DNA of 64,000 nucleotides from an uncultured Clostridia bacterium (GCA_944384925.1 CALWVF010000011.1:1-64000), one strand, 5' to 3'; positions 17,790 through 27,483 are shown, counted from the stretch's first letter. The notes: generated by a model from the sequence alone, not told the origin. Numbers and translations: made by a program.

Positions 17790-18659
17790 TTATATATTCT
17801 TTGTTATCTCCTTTAAATACTCTTTAAAGCTTTCACCTATTTCATCATGCTGCATAGCTACTTCAACAGCTGCCTTCATAATTCCTAACTTGTTTCCCAT
17901 ATCATAGCGTTTGCCCTCAAAATCTACTGCAATCATCCCATTGCTTACAGCAAGTATTTTCATCGCATCAGTTAATTGTATTTCTCCTCCTGCACCAGGT
18001 TGTGTTTTATCTAATATATCAAATATTTCTGGCGTAAGTATACATCTTCCTAAAATAGAATATAAAGACATTACCTTATCAGGTGTAGGTTTTTCGATCA
18101 TATCTGTACATTTAAATAAGTTTTCCCTTATATGTTCTACCTTTAAAGAACCATATTTACTAATGTCTTTTTCAGGAACTTCTTTTACCCCTAACACTCC
18201 TAAACCAAATTCTTCATACACTTTTATTAATTGTGCACATACAGGTTCCCTTCCAAAAATAACATCATCGCCATACATAACCGCAAAAGGCTCATTTCCT
18301 ATAAAAGAACGAGCACAATTTACTGCATGTCCGAGACCTTTAGTCTCTTTTTGGCGTAAAAAGTATATATTAGCCAACTTAGAAATATCAACAATATCTT
18401 TATATACATTATTTTTATTAGACTCTAATAGCCTAGATTCGAGCTCTGGGGATCTGTCAAAATGATCTTCTATTATCCCCTTACCCCTATTGGTTATTAT
18501 TAATATATCTGTTATTCCAGACTCTACTGCTTCTTCAACTATATATTGAATTGCTGGCTTATCTACTATTGTAAGCATCTCTTTTGGCATAGACTTAGTT
18601 GCAGGTAAAACCCTGGTTCCAAGTCCTGCTGCTGGTATCACTGCTTTTCTTACTTTCAT
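17790..18659 (-). CDS. galU: UTP-glucose-1-phosphate uridylyltransferase
   Basis: A 289-residue nucleotidyltransferase that makes UDP-glucose for envelope polysaccharides and glycolipids. It carries the N-terminal signature AVIPAAGLGTRVLPATKSMPKEML, KPAIQYIVEEAVESGI, the QKETKGLGHAV motif and the metal-site region VMYGDDV, then EKPTPDKVMS and GAGGEIQLTDAM, all typical of bacterial GalU. AGGGGAT precedes the ATG. It is 11 bp or less from the RING/zinc-ribbon gene upstream, suggesting cotranscription with that gene and perhaps yfhO. Confidence 0.93.
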   Translation of the reverse strand: MKVRKAVIPAAGLGTRVLPATKSMPKEMLTIVDKPAIQYIVEEAVESGITDILIITNRGKGIIEDHFDRSPELESRLLESNKNNVYKDIVDISKLANIYFLRQKETKGLGHAVNCARSFIGNEPFAVMYGDDVIFGREPVCAQLIKVYEEFGLGVLGVKEVPEKDISKYGSLKVEHIRENLFKCTDMIEKPTPDKVMSLYSILGRCILTPEIFDILDKTQPGAGGEIQLTDAMKILAVSNGMIAVDFEGKRYDMGNKLGIMKAAVEVAMQHDEIGESFKEYLKEITKNI

Positions 18660-18669
18660 AATATCCCCT

Positions 18670-19563
18670 TCACATAATAAAATATAAAATTACATACCTA
18701 TATATTACTGTTATCATCATTAAAATAGACACCATGATAAAACTTACCCCACCGGAATTTTTTATCTTTTGCGAAATATCCTGAGTAATATCAGGATTTG
18801 ATTTTATTGATTTTATCTTTGAAATACAGTGTTTCATATAAATTCTATTTGCTTTAAATCCTAAAAAAATTCTAATTGCAAACTCTATAAAAACAACAGC
18901 TATTAATATTAATCTCTGACTACTTGATAAATTAGAAAATATATTTCCATATAATTCATCAGAAGCATTAATATTTAACAGACATAACCTAGATATTATA
19001 TCTATAAAAGACATAACTACAAAAACAATTGTCCCTAATGTATATTGCTTTCTATACAGCATCCAAAAACCAGTAAATAAAAAAGCTCCTATATTAAATC
19101 TACTTGATTTGTTATTTTGTATCTTTTTAAATTCACAAATATAATAATTACTATTTAATTTAATATAGTCAGCAAATTCCCTTATAGTAATGTCATATAT
19201 TTTTTCATCTGGATCTATCCCTGCAAAAGGATCAAACATCTTTTCAAAACTAGACATAAGATTTTCTTCATCTTTAATATAATTTTCTTTGGAAAATGAA
19301 AAACCACATTTATCACAAAACAATGCATTACTATCATTATTACATCCACAGTTGGGACAACTTTTGATGTTCGTAGTTTCTTCTTTATATTTAGATTTCC
19401 ATACATAATTTCCTAAATGTTCACTTTCAAACTTGCAATGACCAGTATCATTATAACAATCTCTGTGATAAGGCGTTCCACAAATAGGACACACAACTAT
19501 ATCATCATCTGGCAAAAAATCACCATTGCACATAGGGCATTGGTCATGTGTAAAATCTACCAT
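18670..19563 (-). CDS. Membrane protein with N-terminal RING-like zinc domain and zinc ribbon (DUF2628-like)
   Basis: 297 residues. Residues 5-50 hold C-x2-C (CPMC), C-x2-C (CPIC), His-x3-Cys (HRDC) and further Cys/His, a bacterial RING/treble-clef-like zinc site. Around residues 68-93 a second zinc ribbon has CPNCG and CDKCG. The C-terminal half has about four hydrophobic segments and GFWMLYRKQYTLGT, which resembles the DUF2628 membrane domain. Function unknown; proteins of this type are thought to sense or regulate at the membrane. An ATG at 19581 is open, but AAGGAGG immediately precedes the ATG at 19563, which is taken as the start. It sits between yfhO and galU. Confidence 0.75.
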   Translation of the reverse strand: MVDFTHDQCPMCNGDFLPDDDIVVCPICGTPYHRDCYNDTGHCKFESEHLGNYVWKSKYKEETTNIKSCPNCGCNNDSNALFCDKCGFSFSKENYIKDEENLMSSFEKMFDPFAGIDPDEKIYDITIREFADYIKLNSNYYICEFKKIQNNKSSRFNIGAFLFTGFWMLYRKQYTLGTIVFVVMSFIDIISRLCLLNINASDELYGNIFSNLSSSQRLILIAVVFIEFAIRIFLGFKANRIYMKHCISKIKSIKSNPDITQDISQKIKNSGGVSFIMVSILMMITVIYRYVILYFIM

Positions 19564-19667
19564 TATATCCTCCTTATGCAAAAATTATAATTGCATATTT
19601 ATTATATACAACCATAAAATTATTTTCAATATATTTCTAAAAAATTAAAATAAGGTTACATAGAATT

Positions 19668-22487
19668 TTATATCTTAATGGACCTTCTACTTTTATGTAT
19701 AATCATAAAATATAAACATAAAAGCAAAGAAATTATAGATATAATAATACCTGTTTTTAATCCTTCAGGAGTATATATTAGTTCTACAACATGCTTCCCA
19801 TTAGATAATGGAATTGCAATCAAAGTATCTAATACTAATAATGCATCTGTTCTGCTTCCATCCACTAATACTTTCCAACCAGTTTCATATGGAATTGTCA
19901 ATAATAAATATGGAGTACTATTACCGTTAGTATCAATTAATAATCTAGAACTGCTTAATTTTGTTATATTACAGTCATTTTGCAATAATACATCATGATA
20001 ATGCTTAAGAACATCAACATTTTCATAATAAAAATACTTATTTGTAATTTCTATTACATTGTCCATTAATTTAATTTTAAATCTAACTATATCTCCTTCT
20101 TTAAACTTACCAATAGAAACAATGTCCCACCTATATGCGTCAAAATATTTTCCTAAATTAATATCATTAATAAAAATTTCTGCATCTTGTAAGCCAGGTG
20201 CTCCTACATAAGTATAAAGATTATTATTATTGTCTACCTTTATATCATATAAAACAAATGCATCTTCTAATTTATTAATCTTTTCATACTTTTCTACCCC
20301 ATCCAGAACACTTTTATTCAAGTTTACTGTAGAGATGTTTATTATATTTGCAGGAGTAAATATTTCCCTATCATCGTTTATCATACTCTTAAAAATATCA
20401 TTTTGCAACTCAAATAAATTATTATTTTCTAAGTTTACATTTTTTATTCTGCCACTCACCATTATAGCCATTGGTAGTGAATAAGGGTTACGAAAAGTTT
20501 TTACTCCATTACTTTCATACAAATACTCATAAGGTTTATCAATATCATTTTTTGACAATAAATACTTAACTCCTAAAAAGCTATCAACAGAACAAGTTGA
20601 GCCATTATTATAATATGCCCAATTACCATTGTTTCTAAATCCCAACTTTTCTAAAAATGATTTAATAAACGCTTTTTCACACGAGCTAAAATGACTTAGA
20701 CCTGAATAATTAAATTGCATTGAATCATTCGTAGTTCTCTTAAAGTCTTTTTCAATTCTATACATACTATTATCATTGTTCTTTATATTATCGATAACAT
20801 ATCTTAATTCACTTATATATTGCCTGTATGAGTCCATTCCACAAGTTTCAAAATTTTTCAGTTGATTTAATGAGTAAATCGAATTATTAAAAAGATTACA
20901 TGAAACAATAGTAAATGTTAGTAAATATAAAATATTTGATATTGCTTTTCTACTTGCCTCATTATTATAATTATTTATCAAAAATATAATAAATGAAAAG
21001 ATACAAAACAACTGCATATCTAAATAAACATTAGCCAGGTTTACTCCTAATTTAAATGATGGAGATAATTTCATCACAAATAATGAGCAAATAACAAAAA
21101 TTATTACACTAAATAATATTGCTTTACTTTTCACATATTTTATACTACAAAAACATTCATACGCAATTATAATCATTATAAAACTAAAAATAAATGAAAA
21201 TCTATATGGGAACCAAATAGGCTTTAAAAACCCATGCCAAGCTAGATTAAAGATATTTACACAAAGGCTTATAAGCATTATTGATATTAATAACAAGGTC
21301 ATCAATTTTTTCTTAATTGTAATCTTATTGTTAAAGAAATACAATATTACTAACATAACAATAAATATTCCACAAAATATATTTGGTAATGCAGTTTTTG
21401 GAAAAAACCAATTATCTACTTGAATAGATGTAAACGAATTTGTATATAATTTTGATAATACATCTAAAAAGTTTATATCTTCAAAAAAAACAGACATCCA
21501 TGGATATAATTCTATATTTTTTATAATAAACAAATAACCTAAACATATAGATGTTAAAATTAAAAGTATTGGTAAAATATAAACTAATATTTTAATTAGA
21601 TTATTCTTATTTCTATTTTTCCAAACTATATAATATATTCCTACTAATAACAAAACAATAATGAATAATAGTATTAGCTTAAATATTAAGTTCGACGTGA
21701 CATTTAAAAAAATTTTTCCTCCAATTAAAGAAGCAAATATAGGAATTAGCATAAATGATGATAGCCCTATTGAAATCAAAGTACCAATTATAAAATCTCT
21801 AATAATATCATCTCTATTAATATCCACACATTCTTCTAAAAAATATTCATATATAAAATATATAATTGAAAATATAAACAACATAAATCCTATATAATAA
21901 TTACTAATTAATGCATAAGAAAGAGCAAAAATATAAAAAGCTGGCTTTTTTATATATATTAATCTATCAATTGAAAAAGTTATAATTGGTAGTAATATAA
22001 CACCCTCAAGCCACATTATATTAAAACAATAAACTATGTTATAAGCTATAAACGAGTAAGAAAGCGAAAATATGATTGACGAAAACCTTAATTCAAATTT
22101 ATTATTTAAATAAATACTCATTGATAAGCCACAAAATGCTATTTTCAATAAAATAATTATAGACACTGCTATAGGTAAATTTTCATTCTTAAAAAATACA
22201 ACTATACAATTCAACGGACTAGCAAGGTAATATCCAAATAATCCGAACATTCCCCCACCCATTGTTTTACTAAATGTATAAAAAATATTATTTTCTCCAT
22301 TGAGTATTGTTTTTAAATAGGATAGAAAATCGATATATTGTCCGTTCATATCACTTATTAAAAATGTATTATCTCCAAATGGATATATTTTTAATACTAA
22401 ACATATTAATGTCATTAAAGATGCAGAAGCAAAAAACGAAAGCATATAAATAAGTAGTTTCTCTTTTGCTGTGCTTGAATTCATCAT
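19668..22487 (-). CDS. yfhO: YfhO family large membrane protein (GT-C-like)
   Basis: A 939-residue polytopic membrane protein with about 12-13 helices in the first 520 residues, a long extracytoplasmic region and a last helix near the C-terminus (GIIISIISLLLCLYFMII). The signature DMNGQYIDFLSYLKTIL and the glycine-rich SKTMGGGMFGLFGYYLASPLN in the first 90 residues, and the TIPYETGWKVLVDG stretch near the end, identify the YfhO family. Members are implicated in glycosylating lipoteichoic acid or related polymers with lipid-linked sugars. A link with the downstream galU (UDP-glucose) is plausible but inferred. Two adjacent ATGs follow AGGGGG, so either could start translation. Confidence 0.88.
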   Translation of the reverse strand: MMNSSTAKEKLLIYMLSFFASASLMTLICLVLKIYPFGDNTFLISDMNGQYIDFLSYLKTILNGENNIFYTFSKTMGGGMFGLFGYYLASPLNCIVVFFKNENLPIAVSIIILLKIAFCGLSMSIYLNNKFELRFSSIIFSLSYSFIAYNIVYCFNIMWLEGVILLPIITFSIDRLIYIKKPAFYIFALSYALISNYYIGFMLFIFSIIYFIYEYFLEECVDINRDDIIRDFIIGTLISIGLSSFMLIPIFASLIGGKIFLNVTSNLIFKLILLFIIVLLLVGIYYIVWKNRNKNNLIKILVYILPILLILTSICLGYLFIIKNIELYPWMSVFFEDINFLDVLSKLYTNSFTSIQVDNWFFPKTALPNIFCGIFIVMLVILYFFNNKITIKKKLMTLLLISIMLISLCVNIFNLAWHGFLKPIWFPYRFSFIFSFIMIIIAYECFCSIKYVKSKAILFSVIIFVICSLFVMKLSPSFKLGVNLANVYLDMQLFCIFSFIIFLINNYNNEASRKAISNILYLLTFTIVSCNLFNNSIYSLNQLKNFETCGMDSYRQYISELRYVIDNIKNNDNSMYRIEKDFKRTTNDSMQFNYSGLSHFSSCEKAFIKSFLEKLGFRNNGNWAYYNNGSTCSVDSFLGVKYLLSKNDIDKPYEYLYESNGVKTFRNPYSLPMAIMVSGRIKNVNLENNNLFELQNDIFKSMINDDREIFTPANIINISTVNLNKSVLDGVEKYEKINKLEDAFVLYDIKVDNNNNLYTYVGAPGLQDAEIFINDINLGKYFDAYRWDIVSIGKFKEGDIVRFKIKLMDNVIEITNKYFYYENVDVLKHYHDVLLQNDCNITKLSSSRLLIDTNGNSTPYLLLTIPYETGWKVLVDGSRTDALLVLDTLIAIPLSNGKHVVELIYTPEGLKTGIIISIISLLLCLYFMIIHKSRRSIKI

Positions 22488-22697
22488 TCATTTGCCCCCT
22501 AAATGTTTACATGAAGTTTAAGGAATTATAATTCATTACATATACAAATTATTCTTATATAGCATCACAATTTTACAATATATTTTAATAAAAGGCAATA
22601 CAAATAAATATATTTTGTAATTTTTTATATTATATATTTAATTTAAAATAGCTTGTCTGTTATATTGACTTATTGAACAATATGATAATTGCAGATA

Positions 22698-22736
22698 AAA
22701 ACAGCAAACACCATAATATAATGAGTTTGCTGTTTT
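22698..22736 (-). terminator. Rho-independent terminator after the PAP2 gene
   Basis: A 12-bp stem AAAACAGCAAAC / GTTTGCTGTTTT with a 15-base loop. On the minus strand it is followed by a short T tract, 14 bp past the PAP2 stop codon. The ~210 bases between this hairpin and yfhO are very AT-rich and show no gene. Confidence 0.75.
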
Positions 22737-22750
22737 ATAAATACAAATCA

Positions 22751-23287
22751 TTAAATTTTCAACTTATGTGATCTTTCTAATATATATTTAGAAAAAATGC
22801 CTACTATAATGCCTAAAAAAGCTCCTACTAAAACATCTGACGGATAATGCACATATAGATAAAGTCTTGAAAATGCTATTATACTTGCTAATATTAACGT
22901 TATTACTCCCAATTTTTTATTATTTAAAAAAATGACTGTAGATGCAGCAAAAGATGATAACGCATGCCCCGATGGAAAAGAATAGCCATATGGTTCAGGA
23001 ATTAGCAAACTTATATCCGGTACTATATAAAAAGGTCTTACTCTTCCTACTAAGGGTTTTATAGTTAAGTTTCCCAATAATGCCCCTATTATTAATGATA
23101 TTAATATTTCTATTCCTATTTTTCTGCTAATTCTAAATAGCAAACAACTTATTCCTATTACTATCCATATAGCTCCCATATTTCCTAAAGTTGTTATAAA
23201 TATCATAAATTTGTCTAAAGTTTCATTGTGACAATAAGTATATATTAATCCTAAAATATAAGCATCTATTTCTTGTATTTTATGCAT
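22751..23287 (-). CDS. PAP2-family membrane phosphatase
   Basis: 178 residues with about five membrane helices and the three-part lipid-phosphatase signature: KPLVGRVRPFY (motif 1), PSGHALSS (motif 2, catalytic His) and SRLYLYVHYPSDVLVG (motif 3, nucleophilic His). Family members dephosphorylate membrane lipids such as undecaprenyl diphosphate or phosphatidic acid phosphate on the outer face; an undecaprenyl role (BcrC/UppP-like) is possible but not shown. GAGGAG is about 12 bases before the ATG. It appears to be a single-gene unit. Confidence 0.88.
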   Translation of the reverse strand: MHKIQEIDAYILGLIYTYCHNETLDKFMIFITTLGNMGAIWIVIGISCLLFRISRKIGIEILISLIIGALLGNLTIKPLVGRVRPFYIVPDISLLIPEPYGYSFPSGHALSSFAASTVIFLNNKKLGVITLILASIIAFSRLYLYVHYPSDVLVGAFLGIIVGIFSKYILERSHKLKI

Positions 23288-23390
23288 TATTTTTTTATTC
23301 TCCTCTAATACTCATAAGCATAACTTTGCTAAATTTCTTCAAATAACAAATCTTCTTAATTAATATTTACAATTAAGCAAGACGGCTGAG

Positions 23391-23933
23391 CTATCTGTTT
23401 AATTTTTTCCACTCTCCTTTTGTCAAACAAGTCACATGAAGCGTTCTTTTCTCATGAATAAGCGGAACATCTACCCCATATGTAGTACATTGATAATAGA
23501 ATCCACATTTTTCTTGAACTCTCTTGGACTTCTCATTTCCGTCATAATAACCGCACCAAACCTTATTAATTCCAATGTCTTCAAAAGCATGCCTGAGCAT
23601 CTCATTTGTTGCTTCCGGTATCAACCCTTGACCCCAAAATGGCTTTCCAATCCAGTACCCAAGTTCACACTCGTCATCTCTATCAGTCATATCGGTGTGT
23701 CCGTTCAATTTCAGTTCGATTGAACCAATAGCTCTATTATCGGATTTCAAGCACACAGCATAAGCCTCTGAATCACAAAGGACATTCTTAATAATATCTC
23801 GGCTTTCATTAACACTCTGGTGCGGCAGCCACCCAGCAATTGGACCAACTTCGGAATCTTTTGCATATTCATATAAACTCTCTGCATCACTTTTTTCCCA
23901 GTGACGCAGAATTAGTCTTTCCGTTTTTAGTAT
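23391..23933 (-). CDS. GNAT-family N-acetyltransferase (RimJ/RimL type) with an ATA at the start position
   Basis: The recognisable protein is 180 residues, beginning ILKTERLILRHWEKSDAESLYEYA, a standard RimJ-like N-terminus. It continues through AIGSIELKL, ELGYWIGKPFWGQGLIPEA (acetyl-CoA loop) and NEKSKRVQEKCGF. Starting at the internal GTG at 23756 would delete the first 60 conserved residues. The position where a start is expected (23931-23933) is ATA, set 7 bases after a perfect AAGGAGG. So the gene either uses the rare ATA start or lost its ATG by one substitution. The region is less AT-rich than its neighbours (23 G/C in the 60 bases from 23521), suggesting acquisition. The substrate is unknown. 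Confidence 0.75.
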   Translation of the reverse strand: MLKTERLILRHWEKSDAESLYEYAKDSEVGPIAGWLPHQSVNESRDIIKNVLCDSEAYAVCLKSDNRAIGSIELKLNGHTDMTDRDDECELGYWIGKPFWGQGLIPEATNEMLRHAFEDIGINKVWCGYYDGNEKSKRVQEKCGFYYQCTTYGVDVPLIHEKRTLHVTCLTKGEWKKLNR

Positions 23934-23939
23934 ATCTAC

Positions 23940-24160
23940 TCCTCCTTATATATATTTCTTAAATATCTTCTTCATCCTGACCACAACCTCAATCAACCAA
24001 TTAAACTGAGCGTTCTACTAATTCTTATCACTGAAAGACACTCTCTTCTCGATTACGATTCGACTTGCTCTGCGCGTCGGAGATTCCCGTTAATCAAATG
24101 TTAGTTCCACATCAGATTTAATAGCACGTCCTATCTTGTTAGTAAATTTTATCCTATTAT
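23940..24160. other. Gene-free segment with atypically high G+C
   Basis: Bases 24061-24120 contain 27 G/C of 60, far above the surroundings. No complete gene was found. On the minus strand a short open tail ending RMKKIFKKYI and a stop lies just before the acetyltransferase ribosome-binding site, perhaps the remnant of an upstream gene imported with it. Confidence 0.5.
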
Positions 24161-25492
24161 TTAAATAATTCCTTGTGATATCATTGCATCTGCTACCTTT
24201 TCAAATCCTGCTATATTAGCTCCTGCAATATAATTTTTATGAAGGCCATATCTATTTGCTGAATTAGAAATTTGATTAAAAATGTTTATCATTATATCCT
24301 TTAGCTTACGATCTACTTCTTCAGATGTCCACGACATTCTTATACTATTTTGACTCATTTCTAATGCTGAAACCGCTACTCCTCCTGCATTAGCAGCTTT
24401 TGCTGGAGCAAATAAAATTCCTTTACTCAATAATAGCTTTGTCGCATCAAGAGTTGTTGGCATATTTGCTCCTTCTGCAATAGCTACTACACCATTATTA
24501 ATAAGATTCTCTGCACTTTTTAAATCTAATTCATTTTGCGTTGCACACGGTAAAGCTATATCACAAGGTATTCCCCATAAAAATTTACCTTCATTGTATT
24601 TAGAATTTGGTCTATATTTTTTATATATACTTAATCTTTCCCTTTTTATTTCTTTTATGTCTTTAATCATATTTATATCTATTCCATTTTCATCATAAAT
24701 CCAACCGGTCGAATCTGATAAAGTAACTACTTTTGCCCCCATTTGAATTGCCTTTTCAGCTGCATATATTGCAACATTTCCTGCACCAGATATAGATACT
24801 ACTTTTCCCATAATCTCATGATTATTTTGTCTTAGCATCTCTTCTGTTAAATATAATAAACCGTAACCAGTAGCTTCCTTTCTTATTAAAGAGCCGCCAA
24901 ACAATATATTTTTCCCTGTAATTGTTCCCTCGTAAGCATTTTTTATTCTTTTATATTGACCAAATAAATATCCTATTTCTCTGTCGCCAACTCCAATATC
25001 ACCTGCCGGAACATCTATATTAGGTCCAATATATTTATATAATTCAGTCATAAAACTTTGGCAAAACGACATTATTTCTCTGTCACTTTTACCCTTTGGA
25101 TCAAAATCAGCTCCACCTTTTCCTCCTCCTATAGGCAAACCTGTTAAAGCATTTTTAAAAATTTGTTCAAATCCTAAAAATTTTATTATACTCATATTTA
25201 CTGAAGGATGAAATCTTAATCCTCCTTTATATGGACCCAATACATTATTAAATTGTACTCTATATCCCCTATTTACTTGAATATTTCCATTATCATCTAC
25301 CCATGAAACTCTAAATTTAATTTGCCTATCAGGCTCTACCAATCTTTCAATAATATTAAATTTTTCATACTTCTCATCATTTTTTACCACAATGTTTATA
25401 GCCTCGATGACTTCTGTTACCGCTTGTATAAATTCAGGCTCATTACTATTTTGTATTCTACACTTATTTAATTGCTCTTCAATATAAGACAT
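24161..25492 (-). CDS. gdhA: NADP-type glutamate dehydrogenase
   Basis: A 443-residue hexameric-type GDH that interconverts 2-oxoglutarate plus ammonia and glutamate. Signatures are GPYKGGLRFHPSVN, the catalytic-lysine region LPIGGGKGGADFDPKGKSD, the DVPAGDIGVGDREIG motif, the nucleotide-binding SISGAGNVAIYAAEKA, and ALPCATQNELD and AEGANMPTT. Length and motifs match the small NADP-preferring family, but coenzyme preference was not determined here. AAGGAGG precedes the ATG. It is a single-gene unit; the ~105 bases upstream contain a TATAAT but no clear -35. Confidence 0.93.
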   Translation of the reverse strand: MSYIEEQLNKCRIQNSNEPEFIQAVTEVIEAINIVVKNDEKYEKFNIIERLVEPDRQIKFRVSWVDDNGNIQVNRGYRVQFNNVLGPYKGGLRFHPSVNMSIIKFLGFEQIFKNALTGLPIGGGKGGADFDPKGKSDREIMSFCQSFMTELYKYIGPNIDVPAGDIGVGDREIGYLFGQYKRIKNAYEGTITGKNILFGGSLIRKEATGYGLLYLTEEMLRQNNHEIMGKVVSISGAGNVAIYAAEKAIQMGAKVVTLSDSTGWIYDENGIDINMIKDIKEIKRERLSIYKKYRPNSKYNEGKFLWGIPCDIALPCATQNELDLKSAENLINNGVVAIAEGANMPTTLDATKLLLSKGILFAPAKAANAGGVAVSALEMSQNSIRMSWTSEEVDRKLKDIMINIFNQISNSANRYGLHKNYIAGANIAGFEKVADAMISQGII

Positions 25493-25597
25493 ATAAATCC
25501 TCCTTAAAATTATACTATAAACTCACCTATAAATAGCATTTATCTAAATCTAGATTTTGATATGTATATATAAATTACAATACATATTTATCCATTT

Positions 25598-26734
25598 TCA
25601 TTCAACGAATTCATGTCTCTTATCGTTTTGTATTTTTGTAGTAATCGCATCACTAAATATACTATAAATTATAGCAAAAATAGGTACCCCTAGAATCATT
25701 CCAGTTACACCAAATAGTCCTCCACCTATTATAACACTAAATAATATCCATATTCCTGATATTCCTATAGAATCTCCTATTATTTTTGGACCTAGTATAT
25801 TTCCATCGATTTGTTGAAGTATTAAAATAAATATTGCAAACCAAAATGCCTTCATAGGATCTACTATAAGTAATATAAATATACTAGGAATAGCTCCTAT
25901 AAATGGCCCGAAAAATGGAATTACATTTGTAACCCCAACTATAACGCTTATTAATACACTATATGGCATTCTAAATAATGTCATTCCAATAAAGCATAGT
26001 ATTCCTATTATTAAAGAATCTAATAGTTTTCCAATTATATATCTACCAAATGTATGATCTGTTAACTTTGCTATTTCTATAGTTCTTATTCTTAAATCAT
26101 TAGGCAATAAGGCTACTAATATTTTTTTTAATTGTTTTATTAATGTATCCTTGTTATAAAGAAAATATATTGAAACAATTATTCCAATTATCCAATTATA
26201 TAATCCGGAGGTAAATGATTTCGTAAAACTATATATGTGAGGAAATACCTTTGTCATAAACTGATTTATATCTTGAACAAAATTTACTAATGCGCTTTCT
26301 ACGTATTCTATTTTAGAAGCATCTAATCCTATAAAGGACAAAATGTTACTAACTAACTCTTCTAAGGATATAATATACTGATGAAAGTTCTTTATTAATT
26401 GATTAATACTTACTATTAGTTGCGGTATTATAATAGCAAGTAAATAAACAATTATTCCAAAAAATAATATATAGCAAGCAAAAAGTGATAAAGGTGTTTT
26501 TAATTTTTTTATTTTATCACTTTTGTTATCTAAACATGAAAATACATTATTTTTTAAAAATGAAAATGGTCCATTAAGCAAATAAGCAATTATAAAGCCA
26601 CAAAAAAATGGTGTCAATACTATAAATATTCTATGCAAAGCATTAAATATAAATGATAAATTTAAAACTAAAAAATACAATATAATTGCATATGTAACTA
26701 AAAATATTACAGATTTCAATTGTATATTTTTCAT
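25598..26734 (-). CDS. AI-2E family (PerM/YdiK-like) membrane protein
   Basis: 378 residues with about eight hydrophobic segments in the family order: two near the N-terminus, a long soluble loop (residues ~100-165), then a C-terminal block containing GVTNVIPFFGPFIGAIPS and QQIDGNILGPKIIGDSIGIS, the most conserved stretches of the family. Members are poorly characterised exporters or antiporters, and the AI-2 name reflects one study only. No good ribosome-binding site precedes the ATG at 26734, so the start is less certain. It lies alone between gdhA and the acetyltransferase pseudogene. Confidence 0.87.
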   Translation of the reverse strand: MKNIQLKSVIFLVTYAIILYFLVLNLSFIFNALHRIFIVLTPFFCGFIIAYLLNGPFSFLKNNVFSCLDNKSDKIKKLKTPLSLFACYILFFGIIVYLLAIIIPQLIVSINQLIKNFHQYIISLEELVSNILSFIGLDASKIEYVESALVNFVQDINQFMTKVFPHIYSFTKSFTSGLYNWIIGIIVSIYFLYNKDTLIKQLKKILVALLPNDLRIRTIEIAKLTDHTFGRYIIGKLLDSLIIGILCFIGMTLFRMPYSVLISVIVGVTNVIPFFGPFIGAIPSIFILLIVDPMKAFWFAIFILILQQIDGNILGPKIIGDSIGISGIWILFSVIIGGGLFGVTGMILGVPIFAIIYSIFSDAITTKIQNDKRHEFVE

Positions 26735-26863
26735 TTTTTATTTAAACACTATCTTAAAAAAGATCTGTGTCATCCCTCTCTTTCTTCTTTTATTCATTTT
26801 ATTTATTTGTGAAATATATTACTAAAATGCAATCTCAATTTGAATTGCTATTTATTTGAAGTT

Positions 26864-27483
26864 TCAATATTTTTCTACCTTCTCAAGGTCACTACAACTT
26901 AGTATTGGAATTAAGTCGTTAATCTTTTCCAATGGCAAATCCCACCACTGGAGTTTTTCCATAATATCTATTAATTCATCATCAAATCGTTTCCCTATAA
27001 ACTTAATTGGATGACCTGCGACAACAGAATATGCATCAATATCACGAGAAACTACACTATTCATACCTATCTCCATTGCCAATATGAATACCTGGTAGAA
27101 TAGTCACATTTTCTACAATCCAAACATCATTTCCAATAACAGTGTCACCTTTAATAGACATATCTTTAAGCGATGGTACTGCCTATTCCCACCCTTCCAT
27201 TATATAAAATGGATATGTAGAAACTGCATTCATCTGATGATTTGCTCCATTCATAACAAAATTTACACCATTAGCAATTTGTCAAAATTTTCCTATAATT
27301 AATTTATCCCCGTTAAAATCATAATGGTGAGTAGCATGACTTTCAAAGTCTATATCACTAAAACAAGTAAAGTCTCCAACAATAATATTAGGATTTTTAA
27401 TCGTTGGTTTAACATAAGTAACTTCCTTAAAATTAGGAACAGAGTTAATTACCTTTGGAGCTGGCAAAGTATTATTTTTTCAT
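26864..27483 (-). pseudogene. Degraded Vat-type (hexapeptide repeat) xenobiotic acetyltransferase
   Basis: Pieced together, the reading recovers a streptogramin/chloramphenicol acetyltransferase-like protein: YVKPTIKNPNIIVGDFTC, then IIGKF-stop-QIANGVNFVMNGANHQ, MEGWE-stop-AVPSLKD, VIGNDVWI, and finally IGMNSVVSRDIDAYSVVAGHP in another frame. Four lesions are visible: one extra A in the A6 tract just after the ATG at 27481-27483, TGA at 27282-27284 where the family has Cys, TAG at 27183-27185, and a frameshift near 27070-27076. AGGAGA precedes the ATG. The longest intact pieces are 61 and 72 residues, so the gene is dead. Functional relatives acetylate streptogramin A or chloramphenicol. Confidence 0.88.

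Noticed and set aside
17911-18465. 184-codon plus-strand ORF opposite galU
   Set aside because: It is fully antisense to a strongly conserved galU and has no ribosome-binding site or family features.
24041-24120. GC-rich patch as a structural RNA or tRNA
   Set aside because: No cloverleaf, terminator or conserved RNA motif could be formed by eye; base composition alone is not evidence.
27282-27284. In-frame TGA in the Vat-like gene as a recoded selenocysteine or Trp codon
   Set aside because: A second in-frame stop (TAG) and two frameshifts occur in the same gene, so plain decay explains it.
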